NCBI RefSeq assembly: GCF_019977655.1
Contig: NZ_AP024849.1
Coordinates: forward strand, 1,125,001 to 1,189,000
Origin: Clostridium gelidum
Lineage (GTDB): Bacteria > Bacillota > Clostridia > Clostridiales > Clostridiaceae
Direction: 5' to 3'
DNA: 64,000 bases
The translations under genes were made by a program, and so were the position numbers. The first letter of the stretch is position 1. Every line of letters starts with the position of its first letter. Positions 33,964-41,756 of the stretch are shown in pieces. The notes beneath the pieces are model-generated. The model had not been told where the DNA came from, did not search any database, and worked only from the letters and a program-made list of their open reading frames with translations.

Positions 33964-34590
33964 ATGGAGAAAAAAGTAAAAATAGTAAGTCCTATATATC
34001 AACAAATTGCTGTTGATATTGCATCTAAAATAGCAAATGGAGATTATGAAGTTGGTGAGAAAATTTATGCGCGCTCAGTACTCGCAAGTCAGTATGGAGT
34101 ATCATCAGAGACATCAAGACGTGCTATTTGTATATTATCAGACATAGATGTTGTAGCGACAAATAAAGGTAGTGGAGTAATTATAAAATCTCGTGAGAAA
34201 GCGATTAAATTTTTAAAACAATATAATGAAGTTAAAACTATAAATGATTTAAAAAATGATATATTAAATAGTTTAGAACGTCAAAAAAATGAAAATGATT
34301 ATTTGAAAGAAAAATTATCTCAGCTAATTGATAAAACAGACCGCTTTAAATCAATAAATCCATTCATGCCCTTTGAAATATGCTTATCAAAAGATACACC
34401 ACATATAGAGAAAACACTATCAGAAATTAATTTTTGGCATAATACTTCTGCAACAGTTATTTGTATTAAAAGAAATGATTGTCTTGAAATGTCACCAGGA
34501 CCATATGCAGTTTTGCATGAAAATGATATTTTGTATTTTGTTGGTGATGAAGAATGCTATGACCGTGTGAATAAGTTTATATATCCTTGA
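33964..34590 (+). CDS. BusR-like transcriptional regulator (GntR winged helix + RCK_C)
   Basis: A 208-residue regulator. The N-terminal GntR-type winged helix (about 8-75) includes PIYQQIAVDIASKIANGDY, SVLASQYGVSSETSRRAICI and NKGSGVII. A charged coiled-coil segment (about 85-120, LNSLERQKNENDYLKEKLSQL) follows, then a C-terminal RCK_C/TrkA_C domain (about 128-208) ending in LHENDILYFVGDEECYDRV. This architecture is that of BusR, a cyclic-di-AMP-responsive tetrameric repressor of osmolyte transport in lactic streptococci. Here it precedes a polar amino acid ABC operon by 225 bp, so c-di-AMP control of that transporter is inferred. The ligand is not provable from sequence. Confidence 0.8.
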   Translation: MEKKVKIVSPIYQQIAVDIASKIANGDYEVGEKIYARSVLASQYGVSSETSRRAICILSDIDVVATNKGSGVIIKSREKAIKFLKQYNEVKTINDLKNDILNSLERQKNENDYLKEKLSQLIDKTDRFKSINPFMPFEICLSKDTPHIEKTLSEINFWHNTSATVICIKRNDCLEMSPGPYAVLHENDILYFVGDEECYDRVNKFIYP

Positions 34591-34687
34591 ATATCTCGAA
34601 ATCATTTAGAAGTCTAAATTTTTATAGTGTCATTTTAGCAAGATATAATTCTAAATTATAGAATTATATCTTATTTTTATATAGATT

Positions 34688-34768
34688 AACAACTTTGAAA
34701 TAAAAACAAGTTGTTGCAAAAACTTGCCAAAAGTAACAACTTAGTGGTATACTGAAGTTGTTACTTTT
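34688..34768 (+). promoter_or_regulatory. Tandem operator: two copies of AACAACTT-N12-AAGTTGTT
   Basis: Copy 1 has half-sites at 34688-34695 and 34708-34715. Copy 2 has half-sites at 34735-34742 and 34755-34762, extended to perfect 14-bp arms at 34729-34742 and 34755-34768. Both have exactly 12 bp between half-sites, and their centres are 47 bp apart. Copy 2 covers the -10 box, so binding should block transcription. A tetrameric BusR-type repressor is the natural candidate. Confidence 0.8.
34724..34753 (+). promoter_or_regulatory. Promoter of the amino acid ABC transporter operon
   Basis: TTGCCA (34724-34729) and TATACT (34748-34753) with an 18-bp spacer, the latter sitting in the centre of the second operator palindrome. 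Confidence 0.75.
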
Positions 34769-34814
34769 TGAATTCAGAAATTATGATATTTAATTATAGA
34801 AGGAAGGTAAGTAT

Positions 34815-35594
34815 ATGAAAAAGAGGATTTTAACATTATTTATGTTTGTATTAGTGATTAGTGCAGTTGTAGGTTGTGGAGTAAAGGACAATAAATCTAC
34901 ATTAACTAAGATTAAGGAAAAAGGGAAATTCACATATGCATTAACAGGAGCATATCCACCATTTAATTATATGAATGAAGATGGACATATAGTAGGATTT
35001 GATGTGGATATTGCAAATGCACTTGCAAATGACATGGGAGTAGAGGCAGAAGTAATTTCAACACAATGGGACGGTATAGTTGGAGGGCTAAAGAGCAAAA
35101 GATTTGATACTATTATTGGAAGTATGGCTATTACAGATAAAAGATTAGAAGAAGTTAGTTTTACTGATCCATATTATACTGACGGAGCACAATTTTTTAC
35201 AAAATCAGATTTGAATTATAAGTCTATTGAAGATTTGAAGAATGGTAAAGTAGGGGTTGTTACAGGAACAACGTTTCAAGATGCACTAAAAAGTATGGAT
35301 AATATTACTGAAGTACTTCAATTTGAAGGTGATGTTGAAAACTTTATGGCAGCTTCAGATGGTCGTTCAGATGGAATTGTAACTAGTAGATTTGTAGGAC
35401 TTCAAGCTCCAAAAGAGTATAATTTAGTTCCAGTAGGTCCCATGCTTTATACAGAAGACATTGCAATTGCTGTAAGTAAAGATGACAAGGATTTACTTGA
35501 AGCACTTAATAATTCATTGAAAAAAATAATAAAAAACGGAACTTATGAAGAAATAAGTAATCGTTGGTTTGGTATTAATATTTTAGAAAAATAA
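34815..35594 (+). CDS. Polar amino acid ABC transporter, substrate-binding lipoprotein
   Basis: A 259-residue SBP_bac_3 family protein. A lipoprotein signal with the lipobox SAVVGC (Cys about 21) precedes the mature bilobal domain: KFTYALTGAYPPFNYMNEDG, IVGFDVDIANALANDM and GGLKSKRFDTIIGSMAITDKR are typical of ligand-binding lobe 1 with its carboxylate-binding arginine. It delivers a polar amino acid (cystine, glutamine, glutamate or similar); the exact ligand is uncertain. AAGGAAGG precedes the start. It is the first gene of a three-gene operon under the tandem-palindrome promoter. Confidence 0.9.
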   Translation: MKKRILTLFMFVLVISAVVGCGVKDNKSTLTKIKEKGKFTYALTGAYPPFNYMNEDGHIVGFDVDIANALANDMGVEAEVISTQWDGIVGGLKSKRFDTIIGSMAITDKRLEEVSFTDPYYTDGAQFFTKSDLNYKSIEDLKNGKVGVVTGTTFQDALKSMDNITEVLQFEGDVENFMAASDGRSDGIVTSRFVGLQAPKEYNLVPVGPMLYTEDIAIAVSKDDKDLLEALNNSLKKIIKNGTYEEISNRWFGINILEK

Positions 35595-35648
35595 TATTAA
35601 ATATATATATGGATTATATATTTGATAGTAATGAGGGAATAGTAAGTT

Positions 35649-36347
35649 ATGAGAATATTAGAAATTTTATTACAAGCAAAGGATGGAATATTTGAGTTCT
35701 TTTCTATAGCAATTAAGTATTTACCGAATTTTTTACCAGGTGTAGTTATTACATTGGAACTATCTTTTTTATCAATACTTTTAGGAACAGGTTTTGGAAT
35801 ATTGGTAAATGTTTTGAAGATGACTAAGATAAAGATATTATGTATAATATGTGATTTTTATGTTGCAATTGTTCGTGGAACACCATTACTATTGCAACTA
35901 TTTTTTATCTTTTATGGGTTGCCACAAATGGGAATTACAATTAATAGATTTATTACTGCAGTAATTGGTTTAGCATTTCATAATGGTGCATATATTAGCG
36001 AAATTTTTCGTGGTGCTATTAAATCAGTTGATTATGGACAAGAAGAAGCGTCATATTCAATTGGAATGACTAAATTTGAAGCTTTTAGATATGTTGTTTT
36101 TCCACAAGCATTTAAACATGCAGTTCCAACACTTGGAAATCAATTTATTTTAGCAATAAAAGATTCATCACTTACAAGTGTTATAACTATTTCAGAAACA
36201 ATGATGCTTGCAAGACAATTTGCAGCAGCAACATACTCTATTTTTCCAATTTATTTTGATGCTGCTTGTTTTTACATGATGTTTACTTATGTATTAAGCA
36301 AACTATTAAAGCATATTGAATACAAATTAAAATGTAATGAGAGGTAA
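35649..36347 (+). CDS. Polar amino acid ABC transporter, permease
   Basis: A 232-residue HisM/GlnP-type inner membrane permease with about five hydrophobic helices. The family motif VVITLELSFLSILLGTGFG lies near the start, VRGTPLLLQLFFIFYG is in the middle, and the cytoplasmic EAA loop is SYSIGMTKFEAFRYVVFPQAF. It forms a homodimer or pairs with itself, since no second permease gene is present. It lies 54 bp after the binding-protein gene and 5 bp before the ATPase gene, so they are co-transcribed. Confidence 0.92.
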   Translation: MRILEILLQAKDGIFEFFSIAIKYLPNFLPGVVITLELSFLSILLGTGFGILVNVLKMTKIKILCIICDFYVAIVRGTPLLLQLFFIFYGLPQMGITINRFITAVIGLAFHNGAYISEIFRGAIKSVDYGQEEASYSIGMTKFEAFRYVVFPQAFKHAVPTLGNQFILAIKDSSLTSVITISETMMLARQFAAATYSIFPIYFDAACFYMMFTYVLSKLLKHIEYKLKCNER

Positions 36348-36352
36348 GTTTA

Positions 36353-37081
36353 ATGATTGAAGTACAAAATTTATATAAAAGTTTCAAAAAATTAAAAGTA
36401 ATTAAGGGTGTAGACTTAAAAGTAGAGCGTGGCGAAGTCGTGACTATAATCGGCTCAAGTGGATCTGGAAAAAGTACATTGCTCCGTTGTATAAACTTCC
36501 TTGAAAAAAAAGATAGTGGGAAAATAATATTTGATGGAAAAGTTGTGAAAAATACAGCACATGAAATTAATCGGATGAGAAAAAGAGTTGGAATGGTATT
36601 TCAGAATTTCAATCTTTTTCCCAATATGACAGTATTAGAAAATATAATGAGTGGTCCCAAAATTGTTAAGGATATGACACCAGAAGCTGCAAAAAAAACA
36701 GCTATGGAATTTTTAAATAAAGTTGGATTAGAAGATAAAGCAGATACTTATCCAGCTATGTTATCAGGGGGAGAAAAGCAAAGAGTTGCAATTGCAAGAA
36801 CTCTAGCTATGGCTCCAGACGTCATATTGTTTGATGAACCAACTTCTGCTCTTGATCCAGAACTTGTTGGTGAGGTACTTATGGTTATGAAAGGACTTAC
36901 GAAGATAGGGATAACTATGATTATAGTTACTCATGAGATGGCATTTGCAAAAGAAGTTTCTGACAAAATAATATTTTTAAATGAAGGCAAGATTGCTGAG
37001 ATGGGAACTCCAGATGAAATATTTAATCATCCAAAGGATGAAAGATTGCAGGCTTTTTTGGATAGTATAAATTTGGCATAG
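36353..37081 (+). CDS. Polar amino acid ABC transporter, ATP-binding protein
   Basis: A 242-residue GlnQ-type ATPase. Motifs are complete: Walker A GSSGSGKST near residue 33, Q-loop VFQNFNLFPNMTVLENI, signature LSGGEKQRVAIARTLAM, Walker B VILFDEPTSALDPELV and H-loop VTHEMAFA. It energises the transporter encoded by the two preceding genes. GAGAGGTAAGTTT lies before the ATG, overlapping the end of the permease gene. The operon ends at a hairpin about 70 bp downstream. Confidence 0.95.
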   Translation: MIEVQNLYKSFKKLKVIKGVDLKVERGEVVTIIGSSGSGKSTLLRCINFLEKKDSGKIIFDGKVVKNTAHEINRMRKRVGMVFQNFNLFPNMTVLENIMSGPKIVKDMTPEAAKKTAMEFLNKVGLEDKADTYPAMLSGGEKQRVAIARTLAMAPDVILFDEPTSALDPELVGEVLMVMKGLTKIGITMIIVTHEMAFAKEVSDKIIFLNEGKIAEMGTPDEIFNHPKDERLQAFLDSINLA

Positions 37082-37148
37082 GTATATAGTAAGTATTAAT
37101 AAAATATACATTTTTATCAAGAGAATTTAAAAAAGTCTAGACTGAATT

Positions 37149-37190
37149 AAGAAGATGATTTCTGTATTTGACAGGAGTCATCTTCTTTTT
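37149..37190 (+). terminator. Terminator of the amino acid ABC operon
   Basis: AAGAAGATGA (37149-37158) pairs with TCATCTTCTT (37178-37187), a 19-nt loop, then TTT. Confidence 0.75.
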
Positions 37191-37211
37191 CATCATATTA
37201 AAATATATTTA

Positions 37212-37327
37212 AAGGTTTTTTTTCGTTTAATTAAAGCTTATAATATCTAAGGTAACAAATTTAATGGGATGGTGATGGGACTATAAACATGATAGTAAAA
37301 AATGTAATGAATTATATACATAAGTAG
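37212..37327 (+). pseudogene. Decayed copy A of the nucleoid-associated protein gene (leader fused to 3' end)
   Basis: The stretch 37212-37274 repeats the leader of the intact gene at 41757 (shared TTTTTTTT run, TTATAATATCTAA, ACAAATTTAATGGGATGGTGA). It runs directly into the gene's last codons: 37268-37327 reads DGDGTINMIVKNVMNYIHK then stop, against NGDGTINLIVKNVMNYIEK in the intact protein. The junction falls in the shared ATGGTGA, which suggests that the body of a former copy was deleted between short direct repeats. Confidence 0.85.
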
Positions 37328-37376
37328 ATTTTCCAAATCTACGGTTTGGTGAGCCTTCAATTTGGGACTGTGGTAT

Positions 37377-38231
37377 TTATTTATCTATTGTAGCTATTCT
37401 CAATCTTTCTATATGCATTGCCAAATATGCTATTTCATCAACAGTAACATTCTTTTGCAATTGCTCAATTAATATTTTTGATACACCACTAGCTATCTTA
37501 TAAGATAACTTATACTTGGACTTTATTTCTTTTATAAAATCATTTTTAATAGATATATCACTTAATATTCTTTTTATTGCAAATCTTAAATGTGTTACAA
37601 ATCTAGCATAATCTAAAGAGGTTTTATCTATTTGTACTTCTATTTGTTTTTCGACATATTCAACTATTGAATTTATTAGATGCGTACTCTTTAGTGTATT
37701 AGATAATTTTCCACAATTTCTAGCAGAATGAATATGTAATGCGATAAATCCAATTTCACCAACTGGAATATTTACCCCTTTTTCATATTGTAAAGTTTCT
37801 GCCACTTTTTCAGCCAAGGTATATTCCTTTTCATATAGCGCTTTAATTTCCATAAGAAATGGATTTTCTATTTCCTCATTATTTGAAAGTCTTTGTACTG
37901 CAAAGTTCAAATGGTCTACTAATGCAACGTGTATCCTCTCATCTAAATCTTCTTTTAATTCATTTTCTATGTAAGATATCATCGTTTCACATAAAATTAA
38001 AAAATTTTCATCAACATTTTCAATTACTTGTTTAAAGTTTCTTAAATTATCTTCATCCTCAAGAATAAATATTTTTTCAACTTCAGTGCCTTTTTCAATT
38101 TTATCTCCAAATTTTTTACCAAACCCAATGCCTTTAGCAAAAAGTATTCTTTCTTCTTCATTTATGGTTACTGAAACTATATTGTTATTATAAGACTTTA
38201 ATACGACTGCTGAATCAATAAGTATACTCAT
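37377..38231 (-). CDS. BglG/LicT/GlcT-family transcriptional antiterminator
   Basis: A 284-residue antiterminator. The N-terminal RNA-binding CAT domain (about 1-56) is followed by two PTS regulation domains. The four phosphorylatable histidines are present: H107 (VDHLNFA) and H166 (LHIHSA) in PRD1, H214 (THLRFAIKR) and H273 (AMHIERL) in PRD2. It lies downstream of crr on the same strand. The divergent crr and nagE transcripts both carry leader hairpins fitting its RNA targets, so it likely binds them and prevents termination when sugar is available. Its activity would be set by PTS phosphorylation. Confidence 0.92.
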   Translation of the reverse strand: MSILIDSAVVLKSYNNNIVSVTINEEERILFAKGIGFGKKFGDKIEKGTEVEKIFILEDEDNLRNFKQVIENVDENFLILCETMISYIENELKEDLDERIHVALVDHLNFAVQRLSNNEEIENPFLMEIKALYEKEYTLAEKVAETLQYEKGVNIPVGEIGFIALHIHSARNCGKLSNTLKSTHLINSIVEYVEKQIEVQIDKTSLDYARFVTHLRFAIKRILSDISIKNDFIKEIKSKYKLSYKIASGVSKILIEQLQKNVTVDEIAYLAMHIERLRIATIDK

Positions 38232-38353
38232 ATTTTCACCCTTTTATTCTTAATAAAAATTGTAATGTACTACGTGTATTGTGCTCAAATTTTCGAAATA
38301 CCATGTATAGTATTAGATGATTTTATTTGTCCTTGGAATAATAAAACTATTTT

Positions 38354-38842
38354 TTATAAACTAAAGCTAATTACTTCATTTTGTCCTGCAACAACATCTT
38401 TATCAACATTAGTCTTTAATTTTTTTACAATATCCATATTAGTAATTAAAACTGGGGTGATTAAAGAAAGACCTTTACTTAAAATAAAATCTCTATCGAT
38501 TTTTATAATTGGGGTTCCAGCTTTAACCATAGTTCCAGCTTCAACTAGTTGTTGAAAGCCTTCACCATTTAAAGAAACTGTATCAATTCCTATATGAATT
38601 AATAATTCAGCTCCATTAGCAAGTGTTATAGCAAATGCATGCATTGTTTTAAATACTAATGTTAATTCTCCATCAGCAGGTGAAACTATTACATCACCAG
38701 TTGGATCTATAGCAATTCCATCACCAGCTAATTTTTCAGCAAATACGTTATCAGGTACAGCAGATAAATCTATAGTTTTTCCAGTTATAGGCGCGACTAA
38801 GTTTACTTCTTTATTTTGTTTTTTTTTAAAAAAATTAAACAT
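38354..38842 (-). CDS. crr: PTS glucose-type EIIA protein
   Basis: A 162-residue EIIA-Glc domain protein that passes phosphate from HPr to the EIIB domain encoded divergently. The active-site histidine H83 lies in LLIHIGIDTVSLNG, and the auxiliary H68 in FKTMHAFAI. The typical PADGEL segment is present. It is a free-standing EIIA, as NagE-like EIICB proteins without their own IIA require. Its long leader contains a candidate antiterminator/terminator switch. It is followed, after 122 bp, by the antiterminator gene on the same strand. Confidence 0.93.
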   Translation of the reverse strand: MFNFFKKKQNKEVNLVAPITGKTIDLSAVPDNVFAEKLAGDGIAIDPTGDVIVSPADGELTLVFKTMHAFAITLANGAELLIHIGIDTVSLNGEGFQQLVEAGTMVKAGTPIIKIDRDFILSKGLSLITPVLITNMDIVKKLKTNVDKDVVAGQNEVISFSL

Positions 38843-38905
38843 ACTTATATTCCTGAATAATCAGGAATGTTCACTTCCTTTCGCTTTATTATTTATATTA
38901 ATAGT

Positions 38906-38967
38906 ATCAAAAAGGCATAAGTTTCCTATAGAAGGTAAACTTATGCCTGATTTAACAGTAACACATT
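38906..38967 (-). promoter_or_regulatory. RAT antiterminator overlapping a terminator, crr leader
   Basis: On the minus strand, GTGTTACTG...CAGGCATAAG (38967-38940) resembles the ribonucleic antiterminator of BglG/GlcT systems. Its 3' part is also the 5' arm of a terminator: AGGCATAAGTTT (38948-38937) pairs with AAACTTATGCCT (38924-38913), followed by TTTTGA. Overlap of this kind is the hallmark of antitermination control. The transcript would start only a few bases before the RAT. Confidence 0.8.
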
Positions 38968-38976
38968 TATAGTCTC

Positions 38977-39005
38977 ATTATATTATTGAAAATAATTTGT
39001 GTCAA
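38977..39005 (-). promoter_or_regulatory. Consensus sigma-A promoter of crr
   Basis: On the minus strand, TTGACA (39005-39000) and TATAAT (38982-38977) are exactly 17 bp apart. It is the best promoter in the window, consistent with constitutive initiation controlled by antitermination. Confidence 0.88.
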
Positions 39006-39039
39006 TAAATAAAAAAATATCGATTTTTGAAAAAAAGTA

Positions 39040-39068
39040 TTGATTCTTGAAAAGAAATGTAGTACTAT
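39040..39068 (+). promoter_or_regulatory. Promoter of the EIICB (nagE) gene
   Basis: TTGATT (39040-39045), a 17-bp spacer, TACTAT (39063-39068). It lies about 195 bp before the start codon, leaving a long leader. Confidence 0.65.
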
Positions 39069-39101
39069 GAAGTTAAATAAAGGACAAAAACTTAATACAT
39101 A

Positions 39102-39164
39102 GCGTGTAACCGATTAAGTCGAGCATTAGCTGAAAAAGATAATTTATCTTTTTCAGCTTTTTTT
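39102..39164 (+). promoter_or_regulatory. RAT antiterminator overlapping a terminator, nagE leader
   Basis: GCGTGTAACCGATTAAGTC...GAGCATTAGC (39102-39130) parallels the RAT on the opposite strand (GTGTWACYG...TTAARTC..GCATWAG). Its last two bases are the first of a terminator stem GCTGAAAAAGATA (39129-39141) / TATCTTTTTCAGC (39145-39157) followed by TTTTTTTATTT. Confidence 0.8.
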
Positions 39165-39264
39165 ATTTCTAAAAATTCATAAAAGCTATTAATAAATCCA
39201 TGTTGCATTTAAGGATGTAAAAATTCTTTAAATAAATTTTTATATATGAAAGGGGAATTATATT

Positions 39265-40713
39265 ATGATGAAATATTTACAAAAATTAGGAAAATCATTA
39301 ATGCTTCCAGTAGCTTGTTTACCTGTTGCAAGTATTTTAATGGGGATTGGTTATTGGATTGAACCTAGCATAATGAGTGGAAATGGAGCTGTAACTAATG
39401 TAGCAGCATTTTTCCTAGTAAAAGCAGGTAGTGCACTAATTGATAATATGGGAATTTTATTTGCAATTGGTGTAGCTGTTGGAATGTCAGATGATAATGA
39501 TGGAACAGCTGGACTTGCAGGCCTTGTTTCATGGCTAATGATTATAACATTATTAGCTCCAGATGTTGTTGCAATATTTAAAGGCATTGACGTAAAAGAA
39601 GTGCCAGCAGCTTTTGGACATATTAAAACACAATTTATTGGTATTCTATCAGGTTTAATTGGTTCTTATTGTTATAATAAGTTTAAAGGAATAAAATTGC
39701 CAGATGCTTTAGGTTTCTTTAGTGGTAAAAGATCTGTTGCAATTGTAACAGCAGCATTATCAGTCATAGCATCTATAGTATTATTTTTTATATGGCCTAT
39801 TATTTACGGTGCATTAGTTTCTTTTGGAGAAGCAATTGTATCTACAGGTGCTGTTGGTGCAGGTATTCATGCATTCTTAAATAGACTATTAATACCATTT
39901 GGTCTTCATCACGCACTTAATTCTGTATTTTGGTTTGATGTAGCTGGAATAAATGACTTAGGTAATTTTTGGGCAGGTACAGGAACACGTGGAGTAACTG
40001 GGATGTATATGACTGGTTTCTTCCCCGTAATGATGTTTGGTTTACCAGCAGGTGCATTAGCGATGTATCATACAGCTAAAGATAAAAAGAAAAAAGCTGT
40101 ATATGGCTTATTACTTGCAGGGGCAATATCATCTTTCTTTACAGGTGTTACAGAACCATTAGAATTTGCATTTATGTTTTTAGCTCCAGGTTTATATGTA
40201 GTACATGCTATTTTAACAGGTGTTTCCGCTTTTGTATGTGCATCTTTACCAGTGAGAGCTGGATTTAACTTCAGTGGAGGATTTGTAGATTGGGTTTTAA
40301 GCTTTAAGGTTCCAATGGCTGAAAATTCAATATACTTAATCCTAATTGGTTTGGTATTTGCTGTTATTTATTATGTAGTATTCCGTTTTGCAATTACAAA
40401 ATTTAATTTAAAAACACCGGGTAGAGAAGATGACGATGCTGAAGAAATGAATGTAAATCTTGCAAATGATGATTTCACACAAATAGCTTCTATTATATTA
40501 AAAGGTGTTGGAGGAAAAGAAAACGTAACATCTATTGATAATTGTGTAACTAGATTACGTTTAGAAATTAGAGATCAATCAGTAGTAAATGAAAAGATTA
40601 TTAAATCTGCAGGTGTATCAGGGGTAATTAGACCTGGTAAAACTAGTTTACAAGTTGTTGTAGGAACACAAGTACAATTTGTAGCAGATGAATTTAAAAA
40701 ATTATGTAAATAA
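39265..40713 (+). CDS. nagE: PTS EIICB permease, N-acetylglucosamine/glucose type
   Basis: A 482-residue sugar permease. The EIIC membrane domain (about 1-385) has LLIPFGLHHALNSVFWF and GVTEPLEFAFMFLAPGLYVVHA, and the C-terminal EIIB domain (about 405-482) has its phosphorylated cysteine in SIDNCVTRLRLEI. It phosphorylates the sugar while importing it, taking phosphate from the divergent EIIA. Sequence and the NagE-like layout favour GlcNAc and glucose, though PtsG and MalX relatives are close. AAAGGGGAA precedes the start. Regulation is expected at the leader RAT/terminator. From memory, a GlcNAc/glucose PTS of this three-gene layout has been studied in C. beijerinckii. Confidence 0.88.
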   Translation: MMKYLQKLGKSLMLPVACLPVASILMGIGYWIEPSIMSGNGAVTNVAAFFLVKAGSALIDNMGILFAIGVAVGMSDDNDGTAGLAGLVSWLMIITLLAPDVVAIFKGIDVKEVPAAFGHIKTQFIGILSGLIGSYCYNKFKGIKLPDALGFFSGKRSVAIVTAALSVIASIVLFFIWPIIYGALVSFGEAIVSTGAVGAGIHAFLNRLLIPFGLHHALNSVFWFDVAGINDLGNFWAGTGTRGVTGMYMTGFFPVMMFGLPAGALAMYHTAKDKKKKAVYGLLLAGAISSFFTGVTEPLEFAFMFLAPGLYVVHAILTGVSAFVCASLPVRAGFNFSGGFVDWVLSFKVPMAENSIYLILIGLVFAVIYYVVFRFAITKFNLKTPGREDDDAEEMNVNLANDDFTQIASIILKGVGGKENVTSIDNCVTRLRLEIRDQSVVNEKIIKSAGVSGVIRPGKTSLQVVVGTQVQFVADEFKKLCK

Positions 40714-40744
40714 AAGAAATCAAAGATAAAACAAATATATTTGA

Positions 40745-40805
40745 ATAACCTCAATAAGTAAATTAGTTCATAAACTAAAATACTTATTGAGGTTATCTAT
40801 TTTTG
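40745..40805 (+). terminator. Terminator of nagE
   Basis: Outer 16-bp arms (40745-40760 and 40781-40796) with an inner TTAGTT/AACTAA stem, followed by CTATTTTTG. Confidence 0.85.
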
Positions 40806-40811
40806 AAGACT

Positions 40812-40970
40812 TCTTTTTACTTGCATTAAAGTTTATAATATCTAATATAAGAAAATTTGATTGGATTGTCAAAATAAATGGAATACATAAATGATATTAA
40901 ACTAGAAAAATTACAAATATTATTTTATATTTTTGTGTTATTAAAGAAAGCTAGATATAATAATTCATAA
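40812..40970 (+). pseudogene. Decayed copy B of the nucleoid-associated protein gene (leader and 5' end)
   Basis: 40812-40900 aligns with the leader and first codons of the intact gene at 41757, sharing CTTTTTAC, AAAGTTTATAATATCTAAT and the start MEYINDI. The frame then diverges: from the ATG at 40878 it encodes a 30-residue peptide ending at 40970 (MEYINDIKLEKLQILFY...). This looks like a remnant carrying the promoter and start, not a functional gene. Confidence 0.8.
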
Positions 40971-41012
40971 TGATAAGAAGCATAAGTATATTATAAATTG
41001 GAGGTAAAGTTT

Positions 41013-41621
41013 ATGGCTATTTTTGAAGCTTGTGTTGGAAATTATAAGGAAGCTGTTTTAGCAGCAGAAAGAGGAGCAAATAGAATTGAACTTTGTGATA
41101 ATTTAATGGAAGATGGTACTACTCCTAGCTATGGTACAATAAAAAAAACACTAGAAAAATTAGAAATACCAGTGATGGTTATTATAAGACCGTGTAGTGG
41201 CAATTTTTCTTATACAAAGGATGAATTAGAAATAATGAAATATGATGTACAAATGTGTAAGGACTTAGGTGCTAGTGGAGTTGTAATTGGAGCAATTAAA
41301 GACTCTAAGGTCGATGAAGATATTATAAGGGAATTAGTCTCGATAGCTAAACCTATGACAATAACATTTCATATGGCTTTTGATGAAATAGAGGATAAAT
41401 ATTCTGCTATTGACCAATTAATTGACCTTGGAATATATAGAATACTTACTAAAGGTGGAAATGAAAATGCTATGGCAGGTAAAGATTCATTAAGGGATTT
41501 AGTTAAATATGCTAATGGCAGAATATCAATAATGCCAGGCAAGGGTGTAAATAAGGAAAATAGAGATTTCATATTAGAATATACAGGAGCCTATGAAATA
41601 CATGGAAGTAAAGTTGTTTAA
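41013..41621 (+). CDS. cutC: CutC family protein (copper homeostasis protein)
   Basis: A 202-residue TIM-barrel protein of the CutC family, with the typical start FEACVGNYKEAVLAAERGANRIELC, the strand VMVIIRPCSGNFSYT, GVVIGAIKD and GKGVNKENRDFI. CutC was linked to copper tolerance in E. coli, but its biochemical function is disputed. The ATG at 41013 is used because GGAGG lies 8 nt upstream; an in-frame TTG at 40998 overlaps that site. The protein is somewhat shorter than E. coli CutC. It sits between remnant and intact copies of the nucleoid-associated protein gene. Confidence 0.88.
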   Translation: MAIFEACVGNYKEAVLAAERGANRIELCDNLMEDGTTPSYGTIKKTLEKLEIPVMVIIRPCSGNFSYTKDELEIMKYDVQMCKDLGASGVVIGAIKDSKVDEDIIRELVSIAKPMTITFHMAFDEIEDKYSAIDQLIDLGIYRILTKGGNENAMAGKDSLRDLVKYANGRISIMPGKGVNKENRDFILEYTGAYEIHGSKVV

Positions 41622-41756
41622 AGAAATTAAGATTTAATTTAAATGAATAACAATTTTTCATTAGATAAAAACGGAAGTAATGCTTAAAGATTTTTTTTAC
41701 ATTCATAAAAGTTTATAATATCTAATGGAACAAATTTAATGGGATGGTGAAAATAC

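Noticed and set aside
38265..38555. 96-codon plus-strand frame across crr
   Set aside because: Antisense to crr, no family resemblance and no ribosome binding site.
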